Assembly (NCBI GenBank): GCA_963678675.1
Contig: OY783198.1
Span: forward strand, 14,907,876-14,971,875
DNA: 64,000 bases
Direction: 5' to 3'
DNA from: Xiphydria camelus
Lineage: Eukaryota; Arthropoda; Insecta; Hymenoptera; Xiphydriidae
The notes under the pieces were generated by a model. That model was given only the letters and a program-made list of their open reading frames with translations. It made no database searches and was not told the origin of the DNA. A program made the translations under genes and the position numbers. Below are positions 22,677 to 34,774 of this stretch, one piece after another. The number at the start of each line of letters is the position of its first letter. Position 1 is the first letter of the stretch.

Positions 22677-23810
22677 CAGGGTGGGACAGGTTTAACGTCA
22701 TCAATTTTGATATGTGATAGAACAAAAAAAAAATAAAGTAGACTTTCATAAGAAAATTACAGAAATAAATGTTTACAACAAAGATACAGGGTGTTAAAGT
22801 TGTGGAAAAAAAGGGTTTTCTCATCATAACTTCTAAAGCACTGGACCGATTTCCATAAAATTTCGCACACAGACTAATGTAGTACACCTCTAAATAATGA
22901 TTAAAATCATTTTTAAAATTCTCCAGTGGCGTAGATACTGGGGGCCGGTACTCTCTTTCCCCCCACCCAGTTTTCGGCGCCACTGGATATTTGACAAAGA
23001 AAATCGAATTTTTGGATTCCCTGTTTCATTTAGAAATAAAATTACCCTCGCCAATTTTTGATTTATGGCTTCGTTTTTGAAATATTTGAATTTATAGGTT
23101 TGCAGACAGGCCAAAACTTATAATTCAACTACCAAGAAAATACGATATGAGAGGCCAAAACTGTTTTAAAAATGTTATTACTAACTAGACATACATCAAA
23201 GACATGAAAAACTAAATAAATAAATAATCAAATTAATTATTTTTAAAAAATTTATAATTAATTTGATTATTTATTTATTTACTTTTTTTCGTATCTGATG
23301 TATGTCTAGTCAGTAATAAAATATTAAAAACAGTTTTGGCCTCTCATATCGTATTTTCTTGGTAGTTCAATCATAAGTTTCGGCCTGTCTGCAACCCTAT
23401 AAATTCAAATATCTCAAAAACGAAGCCATAAATCAAAAATTTGCAAAGGTTATTTTTTTCCAAATTAAACAGGGAATCCAAAAATTCAATTTTCTTTGTA
23501 AAATATCCAGTGGCACCGAAAATTGGGAGGGGGAAAAAAGGGTACCGGCTCCCAGTATCTACGCCACTGGAGAATTATTAAAATGATTTTAATCATTACT
23601 TAGAGGTGTACTACATTAGTCTGTGTGCGAAATTTCATGGAAATCGGTCCAGTGGTTTAGAAGTTATAATGAGAAAACCATTTTTTTCCACAACTTTGAC
23701 ACCCTGTATCTTTGTTAGTAAACATTTTTTTTTTAATTTTCTTACGAGTACTTTATTTTTGTTGTTCTATCACATATCAAAATTAATGACGTTAAACCTG
23801 GACCACCCTG
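22677..23810. mobile_element. 1.13-kb foldback element, TA-flanked
   Basis: Practically the whole element is a palindrome: arms about 22677-23240 and 23250-23810, tips CAGGGTGGGACAGGTTTAAC. TA flanks both ends. The outer 25 bp (TATAAGAAATRAAATGATAA...) also recurs on both sides. No intact frame. Confidence 0.85.
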
Positions 23811-24163
23811 TATAAGAAATAAAATGATAAAATATGATTAAAAAACAATCGTGACTGTGTTAGTGATACCTAAGTCATTTTACTAAAAGTGTCATAACTT
23901 TTTGATTTTTGAAGCTTGATAAAATTTATGGACGATTCTCACAAGATATGGTATTTTAGGCCCGGGACACACTAGCGTTAACCATTAGAGCCCGGGGAAA
24001 TTTCAGTTAAAATCGGCTTTTTTTTAAACGTAAAATTTATTAATAAAATCCATAAATTTCCTATTTGGAGGCCCCGACATAACTGCTGGTCGATATATCA
24101 GGGCGCAAGGCAAAATCGACTTTGGATCCAATGGAACAAATTTGGCAGGAAGGATTATCGCTC

Positions 24164-24920
24164 AAAACTTGTTACTCGGGGGTTTTTTGGGTCGCTCATT
24201 ACGATTCTGATATCCAAATCGATCTATACTCAAATCCGAGATGGCGAATGCAATATGGCGGATGATGAATTCCAGAAATTTTTAGAATTTGAAGATTATG
24301 GCCCGAAACTTGTTACTCGGGGGTTTTCGGGGTCACTCATTACGATGCCGATGTCCAAATCGGTCTATTATCATCATCTGCCATATTGGATCCGCCATCT
24401 TGGATTTAAAAATAGTCCGATTTGGATATCAGTATCGTAATGAGCGACCCAAAAAACCCCGAGTAACAAGTTTCGGATCATAATCTTCAAATTCTAAAAA
24501 TGTCTGGAATTCATCATCCGCCATATTGCATTCGCCATCTTGGATTTGAGTATAGATCGATCTGTATATCAGAATCGTAATGAGCGACCTCGAAACCCCC
24601 CGAGTAACAAGTTTCGGGCCATAATCTTCAAATTCTAAAAATTTCTGGAATTCATCATCCGCCATATTGCATTCGCCATCTTGGATTTCAGTATAGATCG
24701 ATTTGGATATCAGAATCGTAATGAGCGACCCCGAAACCCCCCGAGTAACAAGTTTCGGGCCATAATCTTCAAATTCTAAAAATTTCTGGAATTCATCATC
24801 CGCCATATTGCATTCGCCATCTTGGATTTGAGTATAGATCGATTTGGATATCAGAATCGTAATGAGCGACCCCGAAAACCCCCGAGTAACAAGTTTCGGG
24901 CCATACTCTTAAAATTTTGA
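24164..24920. repeat. 141-bp tandem repeats, both orientations
   Basis: Two units face right (24164-24370) and about four face left (24400-24920), meeting near 24390. The period of about 141 bp is 47 codons, so a minus-strand frame (MADDEFQKFLEFEDYGPKLV...) runs through three units. Repeats of CGCCATCTTGGATTT are common in insect repeats, and nothing suggests a real protein. Confidence 0.8.
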
Positions 24921-24926
24921 TAAATA

Positions 24927-25673
24927 TTAGGTTGCGGAAAAAGAAATCCATTATTTTTACGTGAACTTCAAGACTTTATGTAATATGCTTCGGATTGTCC
25001 GATTTGGGTAAAATATGCACCGTTTTGTTCTATAATTTGTTGCCATTTTAAAGGTAGCTTCATAATGCCTCTCTCATAGAAGTCTTGGTCGCTATTGGCG
25101 AAAAACTCTAGTAATCGTGGTCAAAGCGCGGTGAAGCAGCTCAAACGGTGGCCAAACCAGGACTAACGACCAGGAAGGTTCTGCTGTACATTTGGTGGGA
25201 CTGGAATCCATGATCTCTACTGTCAACAACTGGACCGTTTGAAGCTTGTGATTGACCAGAAACGGTCAGAATTGGCCAACAGAAAAGGTATCGTGTTTCA
25301 TCAGGACAACGCCAGGCCACACACGTCTATAGTGACTCGCCAGAAACTCCGGGAGCTTGGTTGGGAAGTTTTGATGCATCCCTCATACAGTCCGGACCTG
25401 GCGCCAAGCGATTACCATCTTTTTCTTGCATTGCAAAACTTTCTAGTGCTAAGAAATTGGCATCAAGAGAAGACTGTGAAAATCGATTATTAGAGTTTTT
25501 CGCCAATAGGGACCAAGACTTCTATGAGGGAGACATTATGAAGCTACCCTTAAAATGGCAACAAATTATAGAATAAAACGGTGCATATTTGACCCAAATC
25601 GGACAATCCGAAACATATTAAATAAAGTCTTAAAGTTCACGTAAAAATAATGCATTTCTTTCTCCCCAACCAA
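24927..25673 (+). mobile_element. Mariner snapback derivative
   Basis: TA flanks both ends; tips TTAGGTTGCGG and inverse TTGGTTGGGG. The first 200 bp (24927-25127) are an inverted copy of the 3' end (25480-25673), so the original 5' end has been replaced by a second 3' end. The middle keeps part of the transposase. Confidence 0.85.
25128..25580 (+). pseudogene. Mariner DD34D transposase, C-terminal half, broken
   Basis: Motifs in order: KPGLTTRKVLLYIWWDWN, a small deletion/frameshift, DLYCQQLDRLKL-like sequence, FHQDNARPHTS, HPSYSPDLAPSDYHLF, then after a frameshift near 25450 the tail SREDCENRLLEFFANRDQDF and GDIMKLPLKWQQIIE. Exactly 34 residues separate the aspartate of QDNARPH from that of APSDY, the mariner DD34D spacing. 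At least two frame breaks make it inactive. Confidence 0.88.
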
Positions 25674-25756
25674 TATCTAGAATTCATCATCCGCTAGTCG
25701 ATATATCGACCACCCCGGGCTCTAATGGTTAAATTGACGCGCGTTCCAGCATTATA

Positions 25757-26247
<491 letters not shown>

Positions 26248-26447
26248 NNNNNNNNNNNNNNNNNNNNNNNNNNNNNNNNNNNNNNNNNNNNNNNNNNNNN
26301 NNNNNNNNNNNNNNNNNNNNNNNNNNNNNNNNNNNNNNNNNNNNNNNNNNNNNNNNNNNNNNNNNNNNNNNNNNNNNNNNNNNNNNNNNNNNNNNNNNNN
26401 NNNNNNNNNNNNNNNNNNNNNNNNNNNNNNNNNNNNNNNNNNNNNNN

Positions 26448-26867
26448 AACTGAGTAATAAATTTACATCACTAAATCCAAAAAAAGACTTGCAATGAAGA
26501 ATTTCAGTTTTTACTTAAAAAAAATAGCCGCTCCTGGGTAAGTCTTCCTGAAAAAAGTGAACAGTGAACGTGTTAAGGTCCTTGCGCGCCGCTCGCTACA
26601 CCCTTTGCCGCGCCGCTCGAAGACTCGCGCGATGTGAACGAACCTTGGGTCCTTGGGCGCGCTACATCGGGGCCAATCTTTAACCCTTTTAGTGTCGAGC
26701 GAAAACCGTGTTTTATGCGAAGATAACCGGACGAATTTGACGAATTTACTAAGTTGAGGAAAAAGCACATAAAAACCAAACTAAGAATGATATTTTAAAA
26801 ATTCAAAATGCAGCGTATTACAGAAGAAAGAGGGAATAATGTAATGTCAATTGTAATTCAATATACA
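26448..26867. other. No supported gene
   Basis: A GC-rich patch at 26575-26690 (GCGCCGCTCG repeats), then a single TTAA+CCCTTTTAGTG at about 26681 that looks like one piggyBac-type tip with no partner found. Confidence 0.4.
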
Positions 26868-27533
26868 CAGGGTGAGTCACCAGTTATTGCCACCTAGAAT
26901 AACTCCGAAAGTATAATAGTAGTAGAAAAGTTTTTGAATACAAAAGTTGCATGGGACAACGGGGGCTGTATTATGATGTTAGTTTTTTGTTGCTAGGTTG
27001 AGTCGCTTCAGAGATTTGAAGGTCAACTTTGTTGTCTTAAATAGGGTGCTATGTTTTGGTACTTATTTTCTGATAGCTGCTATCGAGACGAATCCAATGA
27101 TATGCAACATTAAGGTCTTTGAAGGTCAACAAAGGTCAAAAAGTTAAAATAAACTTACATTTAAAGGAAGGAAGGAAGGTAAAGCAGTGCATTTTAATAC
27201 CAATGGTCATCACTTCGAACACCTTCCGTAAATGTAAATTCATTTTAACTTTTTGACCTTCGTTGACCTTCAAAAACCTTAATGTTGCATATCATTAGAT
27301 TCGTCTCGATAGCCGCTATCAGAAAATAGGTACCAAAATATAGCACCCTATTTAAAACAACAAAGCTGACTTTCAAATCTCTGAAGCGACTCCACCTAGC
27401 AACAAAAAGCTAACATCACAATATAGCACCCATTGTCCCATGCAACTTTTGTTTCAAAAACTTTTCTACTACTATTATACTTTCGGAGTTATTCTAGGTG
27501 GCAATAACTGGTGACCCACCCTGTATATTAAAA
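26868..27533. mobile_element. 0.67-kb foldback element
   Basis: Arms about 26868-27170 and 27230-27533 are inverted copies with tips CAGGGTGRGTCACCAGTTAT. TA follows the right tip. The spacer holds a GGAAGGAAGGAAGG run. Confidence 0.85.
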
Positions 27534-27574
27534 ATCATACGAATAACATAAATATTAAACATGATGAAAAAAAA

Positions 27575-29368
27575 CAAAATGTGTAGCCACCACGCGCCGA
27601 AGCAGTGAAATTTCGACAGTTTCTCTGAATTTGATTCCGGTGGTATTAGTTTCAATTGGCTCTATAAAGAAGCATTGTAAAAGACTTGTATAGAGCCAAT
27701 TGAAACTAATACCATCGAAATCTGTTGAATAACGTCCCAATAACGTTGACCACGCGATCAGCCATTGCTCACGCGGTATATAAACTCATCGGGAGCCGAT
27801 CAATAATATCGTGCCCGTTGCTCATTTCAAGTATTGTGACTACTCATTAGTGTTAAGTGCTTAAATTAAAGACTTGATTTACACTGTTAATTACTTTTGT
27901 ATTCGGCCTTTTTATTTTCCTTGACATCTACACTGTTCCTTGCCACGGAGCGCTCAACGGAGAGTCGCGGACCACGACATTCTCCAACAGAATCAAATTC
28001 AGAGAAACTGGTATCGAAGTTTCACTTCTTCCGCGCGTGGCGGCTACACGTTTTGTTTTTTTTTATTAAATTCAATATGAATTTTTTATGGGCATTAAAT
28101 GCAGTGTAAGGAATATCACGGTCACGGGATGTATTCTCAACGCCATTGGAACCTCCAGGAACTTGAAAATCTTGTACATTATGTAGTGTTGTGAACTGGT
28201 GTTGATCTACATAAGCAGATCCATCAATATTTGATTCTGTTAATTTAATTCTCTCTCTCCATTCTCGATTTCGTTCTGTACGTACTAGTTTTAGCTAGTA
28301 GGTACCTTCGTCATCGTTTTCTTTACACGTAGCCTATCACGAAACTCTTTTATCCGTTGTTTTCCTGTTTTTTCTATAATAATTTTAATATAATACACAC
28401 GCGAAAGAATGTTCAGTGTTCATTGACGTTTACGAAATGGAAAGTTTATTTAACACGTTGCCTGTCACTGTACTCTTTCGACCGTTCTGTAGCCTTTTTT
28501 GCAATAATAATTATAAATTAATACATACACACACACGCGTGCGCGCAAAAGAATGTACAGTAAAATGCACGGTGGTTACTCGAGAAAAGTCGCAACTCCG
28601 ATCGCAGACTACACGAGCTCCGTATGGCCGGCCACTCGACGCGGTAAAATCCGGAAAACTAAAAATGCGACAAACGAAATACAAACAACTCACAAGTAAC
28701 TCTGCGCCTTCTAGTCTGGCTTCTTATATCATCTTACGGATACGCCCAAAAAAAGGTCCTAAACACTAGATTTATGGTGAGCCTAAACAGTCCTCTTAGT
28801 GGAGGTGCGACACTGCGTCGTCTCATAATATGAACAATAGCTTTCATCACCCGAAGAAACCCTCTCGAGCAACACAAACCAGACCCCCTCTGCACAGTCT
28901 AAACAGCGATTGATTTTTGCTTCATATATTCTTCAGTTTCAAGTTAATAACTATAACATGTGCGATCAAGAGTAGATCTCCTCGAGGTCGTAAATCCCGA
29001 ACGCACTACTGCGTGACACGACTAGTTACCGACAACTTGGAGTGGTGGATTTAAACCGTATCGGTTAGTTGAAATGATTTAACACTGCACTCACAATATT
29101 ACTGGTGATTATATTGGATTCAAAGAGATACAATAATTCCGTGATGTAGCCGTGGTTTACAATTAGATACACTGCGAGGTTGTTTTGAGGGAAAAGTGTA
29201 GGACTGCGAACGCATTCGTAACCCCCATTCACCAAAACATACCGCCCGCCTCGCTGTTGCGACCGATGTACAGATTAGATCTAGATTAGTGCATTTTACT
29301 TAGGTTGCGATAATAGTGAGCGATAAGAAATGACGTAGAAGTCCCCTCTGCGACGGAACACATATTTT
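27575..29368. repeat. Left arm of 14-kb inverted repeat
   Basis: It matches 39748-41865 in reverse complement nearly base for base; relative to that arm it lacks about 340 bp near 27740. From outside in: a CAAAACGTGTRGCCGCC-family hairpin sequence, a TATATAAA box at 27777-27784 pointing inward, the inner half of the hairpin (27985-28050), a stretch open on the minus strand (about 28090-28300), an AC/GC dinucleotide tract near 28530, then non-coding DNA to the inner edge. Confidence 0.85.
28086..28300 (-). pseudogene. Conserved open stretch in arm (left copy)
   Basis: On the minus strand about 75 codons are open (RTERNREWRERIKLTESNID ... VENTSRDRDIPYTAFNAH), matching the plus-strand copy at about 40828-41048. 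The basic REWRER start looks like N-termini of transposon proteins but no family could be named. Confidence 0.35.
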
Positions 29369-29398
29369 GCGAGGCTGGATCGTGAGGCCGCCGCATAA

Positions 29399-29585
29399 AG
29401 GTGTGATTTCGCTGAAGCCGTTAGCGGTAGCAGCCGGCGGTAGCCGCCAGCGCGCTGGTGGTAGATACAGGCGTTCAGAGTAGCGTTGACGGAACCGGCC
29501 CTATTTAAAAAGCACTGAAGCAGTACGATACTTCTGGCGGCTACCGCCAACCGCTACCGCCGACGGCTTCAGCGAAATCACACCT
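29399..29585. mobile_element. 187-bp MITE, TAA target duplication
   Basis: TAA flanks both sides (29396-29398, 29586-29588). Arms from AGGTGTGATTTCGCTGAAGC are inverted copies of about 50 bp. A 3-bp TAA duplication points to PIF/Harbinger mobilisation. Confidence 0.85.
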
Positions 29586-30081
29586 TAAGGCAGCCTCAAG
29601 ACATTTTTGCCTCGGAATATGTAGACAAACGGACAGCAGCAACAGCTTCACGAGGCAAGGCGATCCAACACGAGGCTCGCCTCGCGCGGCGGCCTCGCGA
29701 GCCTGCCTCGCAAAGTCGACACATGGCTTTAACGACACACGGTCGAGAGTGGTGGAATGGGGCAGAGTCGAATGCGGTGTATTGGAACAGGGTCGAGAGC
29801 ACTGTATGAGTGAGGCCCAGACGAGAGCGCTGTAGTGGGTGGGTTTCGTAACGGTGTTTCGTCTCATCGCGCGCGATTTTAGTACCCCCGATAGCAAAGT
29901 GGCACCACAGTGACTGCACCCTGCTTTCACGCGGTGCATTCGAGTGCATGCACTGGGGTGTCCATCTGTCTGTGCACCGTGAAGCCACACTGCAGTCAGG
30001 CAGTGTAAGTACGATGGTAAAAGTAGAATTTTGCAAAAAGGGGGCGATAAAGTAGGATTTCCCGCCTGCCTTATCCGCCTA

Positions 30082-30110
30082 CTAGAGAGAGAGAGAGAGA
30101 GAGAGAGAGA
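30082..30110. repeat. Short (GA)n tract
   Basis: A GA run next to the tRNA-like sequence. The CpG-rich 29590-30080 before it has overlapping open frames but no protein I recognise. Confidence 0.8.
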
Positions 30111-30135
30111 GTGTCGGTTTTTTTTTCTCAAACCC

Positions 30136-30214
30136 GACCCGGCCAGGACTCGAACCTGCGATCTTTAGAAGACTGGGAACGCTTCTCGCATTCTACCAAT
30201 TGCGCCATCGACTC
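30136..30214 (-). pseudogene. tRNA-like sequence (Pol III A and B boxes)
   Basis: On the minus strand, TGGCGCAATTGG fits box A and GGTTCGAGTCC fits box B exactly, at tRNA-like spacing. The acceptor strands (GAGTCGA and CCGGGTC) do not pair and the anticodon arm does not fold properly (a CTTCTAA could only nominally read TCT). Best seen as a tRNA pseudogene or tRNA-derived SINE head. Confidence 0.55.
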
Positions 30215-30696
30215 TTTGTGGTGGAAGTCGACTAAGTTATACATATAATATCGATACCTGAAAGCAACAGTACTGTGACTAGTGAGATAAAGCCGAAAGC
30301 CGATTTCGAGCTATGTCAAACGTAAACTCAATTTTAAATATTATTGCCGAGATATCTCAGTGTTGCAATGTGTAAAGGCCGGTTTATATATATATATATA
30401 ATCTCATTAAATTTTTAAAAATAATTTGATACTTTCTTTTTCAAAACAGTAGCGATTATGATAATTAATTATTCATTATTTATGAAATAATTCAGTACAA
30501 TTTGCACTGTTTGAAACGTTATTATAATATCAATTTTGTTATTTTCTAATTTAAAAATTCTTCTATCGGGGTGTGAAATCAATTAATTGTAAATTTACAA
30601 CCGCACACATCCGCAGATCAAAATTTGTAACTAGTCACAAATTACTTTCTGGGAACAAACCTATTATTATATCAATTTTGTTATTTTCTAATTTAA

Positions 30697-30852
30697 CACA
30701 TTCGCTGCCACTTTTAGATTGATTGCATCGCGCTCAGTGCCGGTAACAGACTGAATAATGTAATGTGCACGTCAATGTGTCTCCGATCGGAGCCGGCGGC
30801 ACAGGCGCGAAGTGTCGACTGGCTCCGATCGGAGCCGGCGGCAGCAAACGTG
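30697..30852. mobile_element. 156-bp piggyBac-like MITE
   Basis: TTAA outside both ends (30693-30696, 30853-30856). Tips CACATTCGCTGCC and inverse CACGTTTGCTGCC. Inside, GGCTCCGATCGGAGCCGGCG-like sequence occurs twice. Confidence 0.75.
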
Positions 30853-31206
30853 TTAAAAATTTTGTGAAGACAATGAAGTTACTTACATTCATGGTCGGTA
30901 AATTTACGAAGTGTGCACGTCGAAAAGGCACCTTGACTGCACTGAGTGTAGCTACTGTGTTTTTACGCTGTGAACCACTCAGTGTGTTCACTGTGTAGCC
31001 ACGGTGCTTTTAGTTTGTGTACGCCATGCGATCACGCCACGGTGAGACCACAGTGGTGCCACTACGTGGCAGCACTGCGTGCGGCTAGCGTGTAAATCCA
31101 CGCTTTGCTGTCGGGGACCCTCAGCAAAGAAGTTTCACTTCAAAAATTCTAAACATGTTTGAACAAAAATAAAACTCGAAAGAAATGAACAATAAAGGGA
31201 AAATAA

Positions 31207-31455
31207 TCATTCTATTTTTAGTTGTAGGTTGACAATATCTTTAAATAATAACCCGCGTTCAGTATCAAGGGGTTTATTCAATTTAAAAATAATAGCGTCT
31301 TTAGACACTACTGATATATCATCTGCTATAGGCCAAATAAATTTTAATTTTTTATTTCGCATGAATTTTATTTCGAATTCGTGTCCCACGGAAATTATTT
31401 GGCCAACATAATATTTTAGTTGGTTATTTATAATTTTTAAGGACACTACTACATA
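31207..31455 (-). pseudogene. Transposase C-terminal domain fragment
   Basis: The minus-strand frame reads NNQLKYYVGQIISVGHEFEI, KFMRNKKLKFIWPIADDISV, then a VSKDAIIFKLNKP segment. The 'KyYVGqI...F.VkFmR....F.WP..dD...V...dI...L..P' arrangement is one I know from ends of insect transposon proteins, of the same general kind as 14318-14547. No catalytic part upstream. Confidence 0.45.
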
Positions 31456-32295
31456 GTCATCCGCCGGTCAGAGTTATCGGCACAAGTTGAGATGTTATGT
31501 TATATTCACATTTTTTTTAAATATTCAAAAATACACAGCAGATTTGGTTTAAAGTTAATACAATCACATCACAATAATATAAATCACTTACCTGCGTAAT
31601 ATTGTTGATTAAAACGAGGTAGTCTTTGAGCACCGATAGCAAGTTTACAAGCTTTAAATTCACGGCACTTTTTCTGCAGAGCGATAAAAGTTTCTACTGG
31701 CACTGTACCTTAACGTACGTACTGAAGTGCCCTACAGAGCCGTCTCTGATACCCTGCCCTACACGGAAAGAAAGAATCAGGAAAAATTATTGTGCTTAAC
31801 ACTGTAATCGTGGTGCAAGCGGCACTTTCTAGGATTTTTCTTGATGAATGAAAGAAAAATTAACAGTTACACTGGAATAATTACTGTATATGTTAGCATT
31901 TTTACTGCACTGCAGAACAAAAATTCTTGAACAGCACAGTAAAATTTCCGTGACTTAGAAATTTTTTCGTGCTGCGAAATACTTTTTCATGATTTTCTGT
32001 TAAATATTATAAGAAAATCAAGACATTTTCGGGTGCTACACAGGAATTTTTCCGGTGCTGTCGCAGAAAATCATTGCCGATTGTTGCCGAGTGGCCATTC
32101 GGGTCTGTTCGTTTGCCCCGCTACGCGAGACAGGGCCGCGTCTAACGAGGGGCCATTTCGTGCCATGCACGAATGCGCGCACGAAGGCGCACTAGCTATG
32201 GGGTGCCAAAAGGCCTCATCATCTAGAAGCGGCCCTGATCCGAGAGTAAAGAGTAGGTATCTAACCTTGATACCTACCCTTTGCTGAGTGTACGT

Positions 32296-32740
32296 CTGAG
32301 GGCCGGTTTATCAATCGCCAGTTAAATGTTCCTGTTACCTAGCTGCCTGCTAAGGTTAACTGAAAGCTAAAGTGATGGTGAAGTGCTGTTGCGTTTATCA
32401 AGGAAATTATAAACTTCTAGTTGCACAGCTGTCAGTTAAGGAAAGTTGGCAATCCTGATTAATAGATTCAGCCATTCTGATTGGTTAAATGAGCTTGCTG
32501 AATTTCTAACCTATTTCTAACCGCCTTTGACGTATTTTTATTTAACTTTCTTAGACGATGTCAACAAATAAAAAATCCACAACAGCCAAAAAGAAAGCCT
32601 CGGAACGTTTTAAATACTCAGAAGATCTGCTATAAGCTGTGTTAGCTGTAAATGCTGGTGAACGCTTGAGCACAGTTGCTCAACAATATAATATTTCTAA
32701 ATCCACATTATATGATAAATGTACTGGCAAAGTATCTATG
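32296..32740 (+). pseudogene. GGGCCGGTTTATC-ended element with psq/CENP-B-type HTH
   Basis: A GGGCCGGTTTATCAATCGCC tip at about 32299 precedes a short gene start. ATG 32558 opens MSTNKKSTTAKKKASERFKY SEDLL, then an in-frame TAA, then AVLAVNAGERLSTVAQQYNI and SKSTLYDKCTGKV. That is the Pipsqueak/pogo-type helix-turn-helix (S..AA..Y.I..STL.DK..GK). Nothing after it survives. Confidence 0.6.
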
Positions 32741-33135
32741 GTATGAAGAATGGGGCCTATCTTTCATTGATCTAAGTTTCCGTTCATTGGCGTTTCTTGA
32801 ATTTTTTCATATTTTATTTACCTAAAATTATTTTTTTAATATTTTCAAGTATTGTGTTTCATTTTTATGAATTAATAAAGTTTATTTTACAAGTTGATCA
32901 AAAAATTGCAATTTTATCAATAAAAATAAATTTTTTTTGAACGAATAAGAAATTCTAACGTTCTTTATGACGTGAAATATGACGTTTAATTTTAGCGATT
33001 TTCCAGGTAGCACACTAACGTCGAAATGACGGTTTTTGAAGGTCAGTTCTGACGGCAGATAACGAAAAATATAACGTGATTGTGTTAAAAATGACGGTTC
33101 TGAAAGGTTAGGGCTGACGTATATATGTCATCGTG

Positions 33136-33203
33136 AGCGGTCACCCATCCAACTACTGTCCGCACTTTCTGCTGCTTAACTTCGTCGATCGGTCGGTGTT
33201 TTC
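33136..33203 (-). pseudogene. 5S rRNA-like fragment
   Basis: Read on the minus strand, CGACGAAGTTAAGCAGCAGA and then GTTGGATGGGTGACCGCT align with the internal control region of eukaryotic 5S rRNA (GAAGTTAAGCAAC... and TTGGATGGGTGACCGCT). The 5' third of 5S is absent and the middle diverges. It is a 5S pseudogene or part of a 5S-derived SINE. Confidence 0.65.
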
Positions 33204-33617
33204 GAGTCCTCATCTGCTGCACGCTCCTGTGGTATCAAGTATTACTATTGGTGTTCATATGAAGTTTGATGAATAAATGTATGTTGCTTTTCCAGTCAAT
33301 AAGAAAGAGCTTAAATAAATAAGATTTTATAATTGTATTATTCTTTTCTCAACATTTTTCTAAATGTATGATTGCATCTTTTGATAAATATTCTTGCATA
33401 GACGCAAATTGATACAAATAAATAAATAATTATATGAATGTTTATAGAAACGAACGCAATATAAAAAATCTTACTTTTATTTATTACAAAAAAAGCGTAC
33501 TGGTAAAATAGTACAGAGATATAAGAATCGAGAATTAAAGTAGATCACACTATACAAATATTTTTATATTATACATTATAAAAAAATATAAAAATATTCA
33601 ATGTATATTATTGTATT

Positions 33618-33739
33618 CAAGGTGACATGAGCACAAAATTTTGGATAAATCGGTGGATATTCCAAAATTTTGCCACTATCTTGGATCCGTCATCTTGTAT
33701 TGAAGTATTTTCAAAATCTATCTTGCTCATGTCACCTTG
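33618..33739. mobile_element. 122-bp MITE
   Basis: CAAGGTGACATGAGCA at 33618-33633 is exactly inverted at 33724-33739. Interior carries TTGGATCCGTCATCTTG-type sequence. Confidence 0.7.
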
Positions 33740-33799
33740 CCTTAAGTGGCCGGTTGCTAACACCATAAAAAATGTAGGTGTCCATTTAAAAAAGATACC

Positions 33800-34160
33800 T
33801 TGAACTTGGAATGAACTTCAAGGTCGAGGTCAAGGTCAGATTCATGGTTACCATTAGATGGCCAGGGAAAAAACCTAAAACTTTCCTATTTGATCGTTGA
33901 CATTTACCTTGAATCCAAGGTCAAGGTCAAAGGTCATATTCGGACGTAAAATTTTCCGCTCCTTCCAAATCCGCCATAAAAAATAGGGGTTCCCATTTAA
34001 AAAAGCGACCTTGACCTTGGAATGACCTTCAAGGTCGAGTCAGATTCAAGGTCACCATTGGATGGCCAGGGAAAAATCCTAAATGTTTTGTTTGAAACAT
34101 TTTTCTTCAAAATGTCTCCCTCGAAAGTTATTCCACCGTTTCCATACATTTGGCTCGCCC
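33800..34160. repeat. AAGGTCA-rich repeat ending in CCCTGTATA
   Basis: Several TCAAGGTCA motifs, one perfect AGGTCAAAGGTCA at 33924-33936, in two diverged tandem units, closing GCTCGCCCTGTATAATAA. A related unit lies at 36715-36830. Confidence 0.6.
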
Positions 34161-34165
34161 TGTAT

Positions 34166-34774
34166 AATAAGTATTGGGATCTGACATGTCTCGATACGCC
34201 GTCTGGTGGCGAGAAGTAAAACTGTTCCTAGTATACCGTTTAGTGGGTTAGCGAGTGACTAGCATTGGATTAATGTATGTATGTCGCGTATTCGCCCAAA
34301 TGCTTCTCGCATTTGGGCCCTAGACCGGTGCGAGGGAAAAATTCGACAATCCTTGGGACCCTTTGAGTCATAAATTAGGTCCGGGAAAGGTCCTCAATGC
34401 CATAGGGTCCCTTGTACGTGTACGTCGGCCGGGACATAGGAACCAAGCACTGGAGTTTCCTCGTGATTTACAACACTTAATCCTGCCTTCCGCATTTCCC
34501 TGGAAATTTCTTCGCGTTGCGTAGTTATCACTCCCACCTCCGGTCGTAAGAGAAAACTAAAAAAGTCATACAACAAGCTCCTGGTCGAAGAGCGTCCAGT
34601 ACGTTCAAAAACCTCGGAGCGAACAGAACATTATTATATTATTAAAAATTATACCTTATTCATATGTTGAATTAATAGAAAAATGGAAGGTGTAAGATAC
34701 CTGCCCAAGAGCAAATCGCGTTCATAATTAAAGCCATTCGTAAATGTTCGGAAGACCAAACAAAATAGTTTGAG
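34166..34774. repeat. 0.6-kb dispersed repeat, copy 2 (inverted)
   Basis: Reverse complement of 1-609 with scattered substitutions and small indels. It begins immediately after the CCCTGTATAATA end of the preceding repeat. Confidence 0.85.

Larger units (their letters stand above)
23982..25728. mobile_element. TTAA-flanked piggyBac-like element containing repeats and a mariner
   Basis: CCATTAGAGCCCGGGG stands inside TTAA at 23978-23981, and its exact inverse inside TTAA at 25729-25732. The interior is the 141-bp tandem repeat block and an inserted mariner, with no piggyBac transposase. Confidence 0.75.

Noticed and set aside
24429..24806. A repeat protein with MADDEFQKFLEFEDYG units
   Set aside because: It follows from a 141-bp DNA tandem repeat inside a transposon; the opposite-facing units break the frame.
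29541..30131. A 196-codon minus-strand protein
   Set aside because: CpG-rich DNA with two frames open together; it runs through a CT tract and shows no domain.
30136..30214. Functional tRNA-Arg (TCT) gene
   Set aside because: A and B boxes are good, but the acceptor strands do not pair and the anticodon arm does not fold; kept as tRNA-like pseudogene.
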